From Metaphire vulgaris (taxonomy: Eukaryota > Annelida > Clitellata > Crassiclitellata > Megascolecidae): 64,000 nucleotides of DNA. Positions within the stretch are counted from its first letter, which is position 1, and every line of letters begins with the position of its first letter. The stretch lies in contig CM030856.1 in assembly GCA_018105865.1 (NCBI GenBank), forward strand, positions 7,213,220-7,277,219, written 5' to 3'. Shown piece after piece: positions 9,929 through 18,395 of this stretch. A program made the translations under genes and the position numbers. The notes beneath the pieces are model-generated. The model was not told where the DNA came from. It was given only the letters and a program-made list of their open reading frames with translations, and did not search any database.

Positions 9929-12132
9929 ATGATGATGATGACGAATGCGATGATGATGCTGATGCTGCTGCTGATGATGATGATGATTATTATGATGATG
10001 ATGACGATGATGATGATGATGAAAAGGCTACGACGAAGTTATATCTGCAGAAATAAAATCGTTCCTCAATCTTCTGCGATTTCATCGAGGGCACAAAGAA
10101 TCAAACGGTTTAAAATGCAGGCTCCGAATACTCTTTACAGTAAAATTATTTTTATTATTCTTCATGGCCTGACAATTCCTTCTACACAAAAGTTCTGTAT
10201 CAAAGTCAATTGAATTTCGGCCATTTTAAGTAAAACAGTATGCGCTAAATCAAGTCCGAGTTAATAAAGTTTTACTGAAGGCCGGAAGATACCAGAGTGG
10301 GTCAAGCGCTGGAGCGGTATGCTGGCGGAGCGAGGTTCAAGCCCCTTTGTCGTCCCCAGTGGCTTTCACACAGGCAGTAATGCCCCCTAAGCAGTGGCGG
10401 TTCCACGTTGGGAATGACTGGGGATGCATTACTCACCTCTACTTTCTTTGCTTGTGAAACACCTATTTTTGGGTAAAAGTCTAATAAAACTACGGGGAAA
10501 AACTGCGGATGACCATGTTTTGCTTGTCAACCTATTTTTCGGTAAAGTGTAGTAAAATTGAGGATAAAATTCCCTTTTGTCAGCCTTTTTGCGGCAAAGT
10601 TAATTGATTTTCCCCTTCTATTTTCATCACCCCCACCAACTTCCTATGAATTCATTTCATCCCACACCAAGAAATCCTGGAACCGCCACTGCCCCTAAGT
10701 CACTCTAAATCACGGTATGGTTGTTTCCAATGCTTTTAAAAATCAGTGTTTATTCTAGGCCTTCTCTGGGGGAATCCCACCCAAGTTTTAATATCCCCCT
10801 TAATTTTTTAAATGTTGGCTGGGAGATGTAAATTCACCCCCAAATGTGGAGACTCAGACCTTGCCCCCTCCCCCCAACATTTCAAAATCTCCCCCAATGT
10901 CAAGGTGGCTAGAATAAACACTGTTTTAAAATGTTTATTGTTCTTACCGAATTCCACGAGTCCAACGTGCATTCCTCGAGGAGCGACCTCCAGCGATTCG
11001 ACGAGAGAAACGATGAAACCGATCATCAGCTGCCAGTTGTCGGTTCCGTTTTCATTGGTGTCTCTGATGCTCCCAGAATTGTCGACGACGAACGCTAGAT
11101 CTGCTATACAGCCTGCAAACAAGTCACGATACGCTCTATTAACCCCTTAACTGGGGATCCTGGATATATCCGTCCATTTTACATTGAGTTACAGACTCAG
11201 GGCTTTTTTTCAGTGGGAACGCACGGGAACGGCGTTCCCACACCTTTTTTGCCAGATTGTATATATAATTATGGATATGTTATAAAGCATTTAGGAACGT
11301 ACAGGTACGGCGTTCCCACACCTGTTTTGTTGAGGAGCAAAAAAGGATGAGTTCCCAAACCTTTTTTCCTAGAAAAAAGCCCTGGTTACAGTTAAATACA
11401 CGGTTAAGGTGTTAATACAACTCGTAACGAGTAAAAAACACAGACAGGTCAAGCAGTGGCGTAGGCAGGATTTCCGGAAGGAGGGTTGGTTTTGAGAAAA
11501 AATCCTGACAAGCAAAATAGGGTCATCCTCGCCTTTCCTTCTTGTAATTTTTCTTTCCGAAGAACTTGTTTGGGTCGGCAGCCAAGGGGGGGTTGACCCT
11601 CAAACTGCGTCCGAAAATAAAAAATGCATGGAAACACAAAAAATTCAAACTTAATGCTGCATTTTAAAAAATTAATCTAGTCTTCAGATTTCCTCGAATG
11701 CCGTTCCGCCTCGTTCCGGCACAAAACGTCCTGCATTTAGGGTGATAGGCCTATTAGAGTCAATCTTGAGACTTGAAGCACATTTTCAGACTATTTGACA
11801 ATTGACAGTATCTTGGCAATCATTGTACTACCCGCAACTGATTGCACGTTTCTAATAAGAAATCAATCGAAGATAGCCATTCAATAAATAAACATGTAAG
11901 TCGCTAAACTATCAACAGAAAGCACGTAAAGTTGTAAACCGTTTTAATTGAACATTATTCAAACGATGAGACTAAGCAAGTAAAAGGATGTTGCGCTAGC
12001 TACCTCCACCACTCGGACTCGAGTACGGGACCTACCTTTACCTCCACTCAAACGTCCAGTTGAATGCAATGTCCTGCAGTGCAAAGTCGCAGCGAGACAG
12101 ACAAAGACGACGAAGAAACTCAGTCCGGTCAT
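617..12132 (-). CDS. Secreted multi-VWA-domain protein, 5' part (gene span, continues off left edge)
   Basis: Seven confident exons and one tentative one give about 700 residues with a continuous reading phase: signal peptide, VWA1, Thr-rich linker, VWA2, VWA3. VWA domains are extracellular adhesion modules that usually bind ligands through a metal ion held by a DxSxS (MIDAS) motif. VWA1 keeps DNSGS. VWA2 has ENSGR and VWA3 has DASDL, so metal binding is probably lost in both. Each VWA module starts in phase 1 and the third ends in phase 1, the class 1-1 symmetry typical of shuffled extracellular modules such as those of matrilins and collagen VI. Cysteines lie at module edges. The product is predicted to be secreted or extracellular matrix, but an anchor could lie in exons beyond position 1. 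The ligand is unknown. Confidence 0.8.
1411..1600. repeat. AAT microsatellites
   Basis: Two long (AAT)n arrays in the VWA gene intron, plus (ATT)n at 1221-1272. Confidence 0.95.
1859..2066 (-). CDS. VWA gene exon 7: N-terminal half of VWA3
   Basis: The acceptor is TATCTTCAG, phase 1. It encodes SCRHEADVIFVLDASDLMEY and then RIGVATFADDIVE, the first strands of a VWA fold. The MIDAS reads DASDL, so the last Ser of DxSxS is lost. The donor is CG|GTAAAA, phase 2, which fits the next exon. Confidence 0.82.
3240..3648 (+). mobile_element. MITE with GGGGCTGTCCATTAATTACG ends
   Basis: Right end CATAATTAATGGACAGCCCC is the imperfect complement of the left end; interior is a near palindrome rich in TCAAAA and TTGACG blocks. 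Flanked by TAT/TAT-like bases. Confidence 0.85.
4506..4593 (-). CDS. Tentative VWA gene exon 6: tail of VWA2
   Basis: Exon 5 ends in phase 0 before the last helix and strand of VWA2, and exon 7 begins in phase 1, so an 0-to-1 exon must lie between them. This 88-nt stretch has acceptor CGCAG and donor G|GTCAGC in exactly those phases. It encodes KLSNETHLTTIVTDQRRLRS, which aligns with the EIASDDSKYHFVED tail of VWA1. Against it: the acceptor has a weak pyrimidine tract, and the helix would be shorter than in VWA1. Two other frames are also open here. Confidence 0.4.
5168..5342 (+). mobile_element. MITE with CAGTGTTTTATCCAGGCCTG end
   Basis: Same family as 20562-20800, directly followed by a truncated family A piece ending GAGCCGCCACTG near 5443. 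Confidence 0.75.
5485..5942 (-). CDS. VWA gene exon 5: most of VWA2, MIDAS degenerate
   Basis: The acceptor TTGAAG is followed in phase 1 by GCMADVALVVENSGR. The exon carries nearly a whole VWA domain (VGVVEFGSDAYLSLNL, an amphipathic helix, RRVVILVS, RIRILAIGIA). The MIDAS Asp is Glu and the second Ser is Arg, and the usual TDG is SRE, so this domain probably does not hold metal. The donor is ACG|GTGAGT, phase 0. An AAC/AAT microsatellite of about 100 bp lies 20-30 nt upstream of the acceptor. Confidence 0.82.
6241..6503 (+). mobile_element. hAT-like MITE family B inside an AAT microsatellite
   Basis: TIRs CAGTGGCATAGCCA and GGCTACGCCACTG; both sides are (AAT)n so the ATAATAAT duplication is uninformative. 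Confidence 0.85.
6624..7050 (-). CDS. VWA gene exon 4: end of VWA1 plus Thr/Pro/Met mucin-like linker
   Basis: The acceptor TTTTTTCCAG gives VNETLLKEIASDDSKYHFVE, the last helix and strand of a VWA domain, ending near DSLC. After RPPPKTP it becomes about 85 residues of TTTTTPM/TTTTTPV-type repeats, a likely O-glycosylated stalk. At DNA level the linker is an imperfect 15-18 bp tandem repeat, so its length may vary between individuals. The donor I prefer is G|GTGCGT because it gives phase 1 for the next exon. GTGGGT four bases away is stronger but out of phase. Confidence 0.7.
7981..8270. repeat. Compound ATT/ACT/GCT triplet array
   Basis: About 290 bp of (ATT)n, (TAC)n and (TGC)n blocks in the VWA intron, followed by GAT/GAC triplets to 8412 and (CAT)n at 8455-8490. 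Confidence 0.95.
8530..8822 (-). CDS. VWA gene exon 3: middle of VWA1
   Basis: The acceptor TTATATAG joins in phase 1 to exon 2 and rebuilds a Gly after VEF. It encodes the GENTNTTAGLRLAREALF region, with the conserved Thr of the second MIDAS loop, followed by VIILITDGVPT, the ITDG strand and loop that supplies the third MIDAS residue, and TIITIGVS. The donor is GTCAGT, phase 0. All metal-site positions of VWA1 are present. Confidence 0.88.
8855..9030 (+). mobile_element. hAT-like MITE family A copy with hairpin right end
   Basis: Terminal CAGTGGCTGCTCTAGG and GGAGCCGCCACTG. The right end runs into an inverted repeat (9005-9048). No clear target-site duplication. Confidence 0.75.
9005..9048. 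repeat. 19-bp perfect inverted repeat at a MITE end
   Basis: Left arm 9005-9023 (TAGGCCCCCCGGTGGAGCC), six-base loop, right arm 9030-9048, its exact complement. Very GC-rich hairpin in AT-rich surroundings. Confidence 0.9.
9195..9376 (-). mobile_element. hAT-like MITE family A, inverted copy
   Basis: TIRs CAGTGGCGGCTCCA and TGGAGCCGCCACTG; flanked by ATCTACAG/ATCTACAT (7 of 8 identical), an 8-bp target-site duplication. Confidence 0.88.
9600..9758 (+). pseudogene. Non-LTR retrotransposon 3' ORF fragment
   Basis: Encodes REWCDDIGDWCGKCLQELCH, then VMVASDTNGRSAQGY, like the DDI..WCG...VASD..G end of RTE/CR1-type ORF2. Followed directly by a long (GAT)n run. Confidence 0.65.
9750..10022. repeat. 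(GAT)n array
   Basis: About 270 bp of GATGATGAT with repeated GACGAATGC interruptions that form a higher-order unit. Confidence 0.95.
10744..10923 (+). mobile_element. MITE with CAGTGTTTATTCTAG ends
   Basis: TIRs CAGTGTTTATTCTAGGCC and GGCTAGAATAAACACTG. It lies just downstream of the donor of VWA exon 2 on the minus strand (exon end 10948). Confidence 0.85.
10948..11112 (-). CDS. VWA gene exon 2: N-terminal half of VWA1 with MIDAS
   Basis: The acceptor is TTTGCAG and the donor G|GTAAGA, phase 1 to phase 1. It encodes GCIADLAFVVDNSGSIRD at the start of a VWA fold (beta-1 strand, then MIDAS loop DNSGS) and ends at VGLVEFG, the usual beta-3 strand. The MIDAS DxSxS motif is intact. Confidence 0.88.
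11143..11411 (+). mobile_element. TTAA-flanked MITE with a second MITE nested inside
   Basis: The outer element CCCCTTAACTGGGGAT ... CACGGTTAAGGTG has TTAA on both sides (piggyBac-like). At about 11196-11384 a GGGCTTTTTT/AAAAAAGCCC element is inserted, flanked by GTTACAGA/GTTACAGT; an uninterrupted copy is at 61093-61164. Confidence 0.82.
12042..12132 (-). CDS. VWA gene exon 1: signal peptide
   Basis: The ATG at 12132-12130 opens MTGLSFFVVFVCLAATLHC, a classic signal peptide (short n-region, hydrophobic core, small residues before the likely cleavage site). The exon ends in phase 1 at a GTAAAG donor. That phase matches the next exon, and the joined codon gives Gly before Cys-Ile-Ala-Asp. Another in-frame ATG lies upstream, but this one places the hydrophobic core at the N-terminus. 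Confidence 0.75.
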
Positions 12133-12428
12133 TTCTAATTTAACGTAGAAAAAGACTTCCGAACAAATCAACTCTCCATTCGAACAGTCACGACTGTAAT
12201 GTGCGTCTTCCAACGATACCAGATTATTAAAATCATGAACAGTCCCCCATGCTGGCTATAATATTGAGTGCCAGATGCTGTAGGCCCTACATCTAAGATA
12301 ACTAACTAATTATATTGTTGCTGTTATCACCTATTTTAGACGCCGCTAGGTTTATCGTGCTGATAAACGTGCGCTTTTAGAAGATCTTTTTTCACAGTCG
12401 TGCCAAACATTATATCTGTCCGATTCAA

Positions 12429-12490
12429 AGATGCGCCAATCAATCAACTCAGTCAATCAATCAACTCAGTCAATCAATCAACTCAGTCAA
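12429..12490. repeat. 18-bp tandem repeat, about 3 copies
   Basis: Unit CAATCAATCAACTCAGTC, near-perfect. Confidence 0.9.
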
Positions 12491-12576
12491 ATATGTTAGG
12501 CGATATGCGGACGTACAGTAAATGATGATATGACTATATGGCTGCCAACACGACAACGGCTGTAAAGTGTAGGACC

Positions 12577-12880
12577 CAAAGGCGTAGCGAGGGGGCAGGT
12601 GGGGCATATGCCCCCGGGCGCCGAGGTGAGGGGAGCGCCAAAATCGGGTTTTGGGGGTAAGTTAAACAGTTAAAATTTAATATATAATAAATAAGAAGAA
12701 ACAAGTGCGGCGACCTTTTTTCTTTTTTTGCTCGTCAGGAGTATAGGGAGAGGGGGCACCGTAGAGAGTTGAGGGGCGCCGAGAGAACGACGTGACGAAC
12801 TTTTTTTGCTCGTCAGCAGTGTTGGGGGCGCCAACGGGACACTTTGCCCTCGGGCGCCGGATACCCTCGCTACGCCTCTG
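12577..12880 (+). mobile_element. hAT-like MITE, CAGAGGCGTAGCGAGG type
   Basis: Ends CAAAGGCGTAGCGAGG and CCTCGCTACGCCTCTG; perfect duplication GTAGGACC. Carries two TTTTTTTGCTCGTCAG motifs. Confidence 0.92.
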
Positions 12881-14273
12881 GTAGGACCCTAAAGAGTATA
12901 GATATTTGATCAAAGAATGTTCGGGAAAATGATGATGTACAGTGTCTGTACTTGTTTCGGATACCATACACAATCAAATTAAAATGTACTAATATTGGCC
13001 TACGGCGAGAAGCGGATGATCTGATCATGCACGAAAAATTGAGCTGCTCAAATGCTCAAAGATAACAGCGTTTTGGGTTGACGCAAAATCTCATCTATTC
13101 TGGAACATATTAAAATGAAGAATTAATGGATTGGCAAACTGATCAACGACCGGGCGGATGGAAGCAGGGTTCATTCCAGTGATAAAATTATCTGGACCTG
13201 AAGTTAGGGTTGCCAGAATTTTGCCAGAAAAATTTCGAGGGCATGGGGGACATTTAATGTCAGAGTAATTTATAAGCGACCGTGGACTGGAGCCGAGTAG
13301 ACTACTCAGTGCATTCACTCATTGAGACACACACGCACACACACACAATGAAAACTATGCCACTGCATATTTGTCCATAGTTTTGGCAAATGTGTGTGAA
13401 TCGATTTTCAAAATGTTTTCACTATTTGGCTAGCAGAAATGAATTGGGCCCGGTCCCTATTTGGATAGGGACTGGCAGGGATATTTTTACACCCCCTAAC
13501 ACCACTCAACACTTCCCCAATTTGAGACCGACACCGCCCAACAACACCCAATTTCGGCGATGGGGTAACCTTTTTTTGCTTGTCAGACTTTTTTTGGCAG
13601 GGGACCCCAGAATTTACCGACACCCCCAAATTGATAATCTTAGAAATAACTCTGGAAACCGGTCGTGAGATTCGTCCAAAACTGGTAAGTAGGCCCTAGT
13701 ATTGGAGTGGCACATGTGGAGGGGGCGGCAAATTGAGCGGTGATGACCTTTTTTTGCTTGTCGGGCCATTTTATATAGGCCTAGTTGATGACCTTTTTTT
13801 GCTTGTCAGGCATAAGAACAGCAGATTGGGGCGGTATTTTTTCAGGAGCCATGGGCGGCACAAGACCACGCTACGCCACTGCTGGCAGCCGAGTAGCGGA
13901 TAGTAGCGGGTTAATCCGCGGAATATGTAGGCGCGTTGCATGAGAACACTTGCTCCGTATCATGTAACTTTCACCAGTTTCCTGGATGAGGGCTTTGGAA
14001 ACGGAAATCAGCGCCGCCCTAATAGCCTTGAGGTTAGCCCTAAGAGCTCGTGATGGACTCAACTTTACGCTATATAAATTTACGCTATATAAATTTCGTT
14101 TTACTTACTTCCTTTTACTGATTTACCGTTGAAGAGCTTGGGCGATAATTGAGAATCTAATTTTGTTGAAGTTCTACTGTAATTTTAAATGAATATTTTG
14201 TTAAATGAAGAATAAATCATTTGATTTCTTTATTTGAAATAGAGAACTTTAACTGGAAATGTTGAATTAGAAA

Positions 14274-15284
14274 ATGGAACCAGAAAACAGAAAACGACTG
14301 AAGAAAAACTACTGTTTGTTGGTCGACAATTTACAGTTTAACGAAATCCAGGACCTCTTGTTTCAAGAGAATATTTTGGACGACGAAGAAGTGGAAACGA
14401 TAGAAGGAAAAGCAACAAAAAAGTCGAGAATCAGGGAGTTGCTAAAGATTCTAAAGGGCAAACAGGGCGTATTTGAGAAATTTTGTCAGGTGCTGAGAAA
14501 TTGCGAGGCTGGCTACTCTTATATAGCAGATGAGTTAAAAAATACTGAAATAGTTGATGATGACGAGGACCTGGTAGACGGAAATGATCAGTCTTACAAG
14601 GAGAAAGTCGACCAACTGATGACGCAGGTTTGGGATCAGACGCAGATTATGTCTGATTTGAAGAAACAGCATCACATGGAGGTGACTGAATTGCAACGAA
14701 GATTGAGTGCTGCTTCTCAGTTGCAATCTCCAGAAAGTCATAGGCCTGTCGAAAAGGATGTTGTTGGCACTCGTTTTGTCGAGAAGTATGTCGCAGAATT
14801 CATGCAGATGCCAACGAATGACAGATTCAGTCCTACAGATTGGATAAACCACTTCAGTCAACGATCAGCTGATGATATTGCCTGTCATTTGGGAATTGAC
14901 ATAATGCATTATTGTCTTAGAGATGCTGGCTATGATGTTAAATTGAACCCAGCGGACATGTACACATCTGTAATGAGAGAAATGGTTAAAGAGGCTCTTG
15001 AAAAATATGGAAAAGATTTGGAAAATTGTGTGTTGGAATTGCACACAGAGGAACTGAATGGCTATTTTGCAATTGAATCGCTAGCGGACGAATTGTTTGA
15101 AGATGACAAAGAGGTTAATTGGGGTCGAATAGTGGCGTGGTATGCTTTCTGGGCAAAGTGTGTAATTTCATTTCCAAAATTGCACATCGCCCAGCTCAAC
15201 GAGTTCATCAACCTCTATGGAAAATTTATTGGTTTTTATTTGGCTCGACGACTTCAAAGTTGGATTAAAATGCAAGGAGGTTGG
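14274..15284 (+). CDS. CARD-BCL2 exon 1
   Basis: 337 codons. The start ATG follows AT-rich DNA with in-frame stops, and the CARD begins within five residues of it. The frame stays open 10 codons past the splice site, but the sequence TTGG|GTAAGA is a strong donor in phase 0, directly after Gly-Gly-Trp of BH2. Reading through would replace the second half of BH2 with VRNFVKYLT. A possible non-coding upstream exon boundary (AAATAG before AGAAC, about 14242) is visible but unproven. Confidence 0.88.
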
Positions 15285-16641
15285 GTAAGAAACTTTGTTA
15301 AGTATTTAACTTAGATGTTTTGCTCAGTAAAGTTAAGCAATTGGGTATTGTTTCCAGTAACTAAGTTTTTGATTATGATCTGTGTAGATTAATGTGTTAT
15401 TCATTCATTGTAGGGGTTGTTGTCAATATTCAATTTTTAGAAATGCAGTGGGATCAGACTGTATCCACATAATAATTTTAAACCTCCATGGGGGGGGGTT
15501 GAATGGCTGAGTCAGGATATGCAATGCATGCACATGCCTTGACAACCTCAACATGAATCTCCAGTGAATGTGGTCTTGTGTGAGTCGTGTGACTGAAGTC
15601 AGGTCTAGTCTGGTATTTGTGGGGTCATGTCTTATGTTGTCCATCCATCTTTGCTTCTGGTGTCCCCTTAATCTCATCCCTGATAACCTTCTAAGCAAGG
15701 CTTTGTGTGGTGGTCTATGGTTATCCATTCTGTTGACTTGCTCAAAGAATTTCAAAAACAATTTCAGCTGTTGGCATCCAAGTCTTTTGGGCTGTTGAGT
15801 AAGAAGGTCAGTACACATAACCATGGAGTCATAAACATGAAACTTGGTTGCTACTTTGATCACTTTGTTTTTCCAAAGGGTCTGCAGCACTAGCTAGACC
15901 CATGGTTCTCAAATTGTGTTCCACAGACCTCCAAAGGTCCATCAGAATGCTTTAGGGGTATGGGGAGGCTGTGAACAGGGTCAAGAGCAGGACAAAATTT
16001 GATTAAAGGCAACATATAACTTTTGTAATGGTGTATCGAATGTATTACAATTCTTGTATAAATGTCAGAGGTTCATGAGAATATCAGGCCAGAAAAGGGG
16101 TCTGCCACTAAAGAATTTTGAGAACCGTTGAGCTAGATGGATTCTTCCTATGAACTAAGCAGACATTAAAAAAACACCTTAGATCCTGGGATGAAATGGA
16201 AACAGTATTGGTGTTCCATAGCATGTCCATGTTGTTACAAATATGCTAATGGACAGTATATAATCCATTCTTCCTGTAAGTAGAAGTCCGTTATAACACA
16301 ATTTAACCTCTAGTTTTACCATAACTGTGTAATGTAAAGTAGCTTGCAGTAGTAAATGACACAATTACATGCTATTTACTGTTTATATAAGCCAGTATGG
16401 TATTCCAGTTTGAGGTTGTTTGTATATGCCAATTTTTGTGTTTGAAGATAATAATGTTAAAGCACAAAAACTGTCTACAAGTCTTGAATTATATTTCTGA
16501 ATATTGTTTGTGTTTTCTGTTTAGGCTTCTTTTGTCAAATGGCAGGCCAATGGTCGTAAAATTCAGAGGCAAAGAAGTGCTGTTATAAACATTGCTTACG
16601 TTGTCCAGATACTCTTAAAACATTTTCCTTTCCAACCATAA
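14274..16641 (+). CDS. CARD-BCL2 fusion protein (two-exon gene span)
   Basis: The joined exons encode 375 residues. Residues 5-90 form a CARD, an adaptor death fold that pairs with other CARDs (as in APAF1 and caspase-9). Residues 105-148 look like a coiled coil. Residues 200-355 look like a BCL-2 fold: a BH4-like helix (IDIMHYCLRDAGYDV), a weak BH3-like segment (ALEKYGKDLE, Gly-Lys where Gly-Asp is usual), BH1 (EVNWGRIVAWYAFW) and BH2 (WIKMQGGW continuing ASFVKW). BCL-2 proteins control mitochondrial permeability and caspase activation. The C-terminus has a basic patch and a short hydrophobic run (AVINIAYVVQILL), a possible but weak tail anchor. I know of no human BCL-2 protein with an N-terminal CARD. 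Whether this one promotes or blocks death cannot be told from sequence. Confidence 0.88.
15480..15890 (-). pseudogene. Non-LTR retrotransposon 3' ORF fragment
   Basis: Reads GMRLRGHQKQRWMDNIRHD, the typical G-[RH]-P-x-x-RWxDNI end of an ORF2 protein. Lies antisense in the CARD-BCL2 intron. Confidence 0.7.
15900..16130 (+). mobile_element. hAT-like MITE in the CARD-BCL2 intron
   Basis: Ends CATGGTTCTCAAA and TTTTGAGAACCGTTG; flanks AGCTAGAC/AGCTAGAT (7 of 8). Confidence 0.82.
16525..16641 (+). CDS. CARD-BCL2 exon 2: rest of BH2 and C-terminal tail
   Basis: The acceptor TTTTCTGTTTAG is strong. It opens in phase 0 with ASFVKWQANGRKIQRQR, giving GGW-ASFV across the junction and matching the GGWDAFV of vertebrate BCL-2. 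Then come AVINIAYVVQILL, KHFPFQP and a TAA stop. It is only 38 codons. Reading-frame fit, splice signals and completion of a known motif together make it convincing. Confidence 0.85.
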   Translation, partial: ASFVKWQANGRKIQRQRSAVINIAYVVQILLKHFPFQP

Positions 16642-17725
16642 CAGCAATGGCAGAATCATGCATTTGTCTTTATTTTACTACAGTTTGTGGATTGTCAAGT
16701 CTACAGTGCTGTTTGAATTTTGTGGAATGAGATAAATGATTGGTACATTAGAAGCCTAATCTCTCCAATAATGTCAAGTTGTGACTATCTTGCTAACATT
16801 TCATTTTGCATATTCATTGTATTCATCTACCGGTAGTTGGTGCTTTCTTAGTTTGCAGATTTTTGTGAAATTATTAGTAATGTTTTATGGTTTGCTGTGT
16901 GTGCCAGTAATTAATTTATACTGTTAATCATAAATTAACTAACTTAAGCCATGCTAAAAAGTAAAAAATCGGAAATGAGCACTTATTGTTTGTAGATTTT
17001 TAATTCATTTGCTTTGAAACTATTTTTAAAATTTGAATTCAGCTGGCTTTAATAGAACAATGTCTGTGATTATGTACTGAAAATATAATTAAGGTGTACA
17101 TTTACATTTTAGCCAGGATTTATAATTGATTGTGTAAGAAGCTTTGTCCAAAAACTATTTGTGATGTTTCTTGTTCTCTGAAGAATCCTAAATGTACATT
17201 TTCAAATCCTTTGTTGAAGTTCAATAACTAGTTGCCCTTACTGTTTGATGACTCTTTGCTTTTGTTTAAAAGAGTTAAGTGTTTTTGTACTAAATCTCTT
17301 AAAGTCAGGGTGCGATTTGTGACCTGGAGCAGTGGGGAGAATATGTCGAGAGCTTGGGGATGTAGTTGTTGGGAAATGTAGCAGTGGGGGGATGTAGTGG
17401 TGGGGATGTAGCAGTAGGGGATGCAGTTTGGCAGTGGGGGGAAGATCCCCCCTTCCCCACAAATCGCGCCCTGCTTAAAGTGTACAGTAATGGGATTGTA
17501 TAGCATTATGTAAGTATGTACAGCATGTTTGATGGGCTAAGTGGTTTTCCAGTTTCTAACATATTTTGAAACAAATATAACTTTGCTGTGGTTAGGTTAA
17601 AAATCAGTTTTGACTAGTTGGCTTTTAACGAAATTTAGCCTTTGTACTTTATTTCTTGACAATCATGTTAAGTTTACTAAAGCAAATATGTGAACATATC
17701 CAGATTCTACTGTTCTAAGTTCAGT

Positions 17726-17731
17726 AATAAA
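17726..17731 (+). promoter_or_regulatory. Likely polyadenylation signal of CARD-BCL2 gene
   Basis: AATAAA about 1.08 kb after the stop codon. The 3' UTR (16642 to about 17750) is AT-rich and has no other coding signal. A hidden nearer signal cannot be excluded. Confidence 0.45.
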
Positions 17732-17850
17732 TTAAGTTCCTATACAGTAGTAATATTTAATGGTCATATTTAATTTACAACCAAGTCAATCTAATGATGA
17801 TTGAAAAAATGTTTGTTTAATAATTAAATTGAAATATGCAGATTTGAGTT

Positions 17851-17856
17851 TTTATT
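17851..17856 (-). promoter_or_regulatory. Likely polyadenylation signal of DAPK-like gene
   Basis: TTTATT on the plus strand (AATAAA on the minus strand), 540 nt after the DAPK-like stop codon. The two convergent genes would end about 120 bp apart. Other AT-rich variants are present in the same stretch. Confidence 0.4.
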
Positions 17857-18395
17857 TTTGTAACTTCTCCAAACATCAGTCTATATCTGAAAAAAATTTG
17901 TCAAGTACTGCACATAGGAGGACTTGTGATCCATTCTAAGGAACCATATTACAACAGATGACACCTCAATATTGTGTTGTGTACTGCATTCCAGCATTAC
18001 CAGCACATTAAGTGTACTAAGCACAGCACTTTAAGTGTACATTAAGTGTTACTATCATCAACAATGTATCTCTTGTGCACGTGTGCTTTAGTGAAATCTA
18101 TGTGAATTGAATCAGATTTCATTTTGATTACAAATCGGTATAAGAGTTCTCATTAGAAATGATTTGAAATTATGTTGAAACCTGTGCAAGAAACCAGTTT
18201 CAGAACTAGCAGCCAAGTTTCAAAATATGATTCCACAGATTATTACAATGTAGCAACAGAATTCTGTTAATATATTAGAGTTTTAGAACAAAATTAACAA
18301 TAAATTTACAATTCTTTTCCCATAAACACTGAACTGGACCGAAAATGACTGCAATGGCAAACTGAACGCAAACAACTTTGTTCCCAGAACGTTCG

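Larger units (their letters stand above)
12133..14273. other. Intergenic region between the VWA gene and CARD-BCL2
   Basis: Divergent promoters of both genes should lie here. Visible contents: an 18-bp tandem repeat (12429-12485), a MITE at 12577-12880, repeat-derived DNA with the GACCTTTTTTGCTTGTCAG motif (13565-13812) and a SINE-like end at 14060-14105. I see no further gene. Confidence 0.6.
15285..16524 (+). other. Intron of CARD-BCL2 gene
   Basis: A 1240-nt GT-AG intron, phase 0. It holds a fragment of a non-LTR retrotransposon end (minus strand, about 15480-15890) and a hAT-like MITE at 15900-16130. The intron position after GGW of BH2 is the position I recall for vertebrate BCL-2 family genes, although the human BCL2 intron phase may differ by one base. 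Confidence 0.8.

Noticed and set aside
15285..15314. Reading CARD-BCL2 as a single-exon gene ending VRNFVKYLT at about 15314
   Set aside because: It would cut BH2 in half at a strong splice donor, while exon 2 at 16525 restores the motif in frame.
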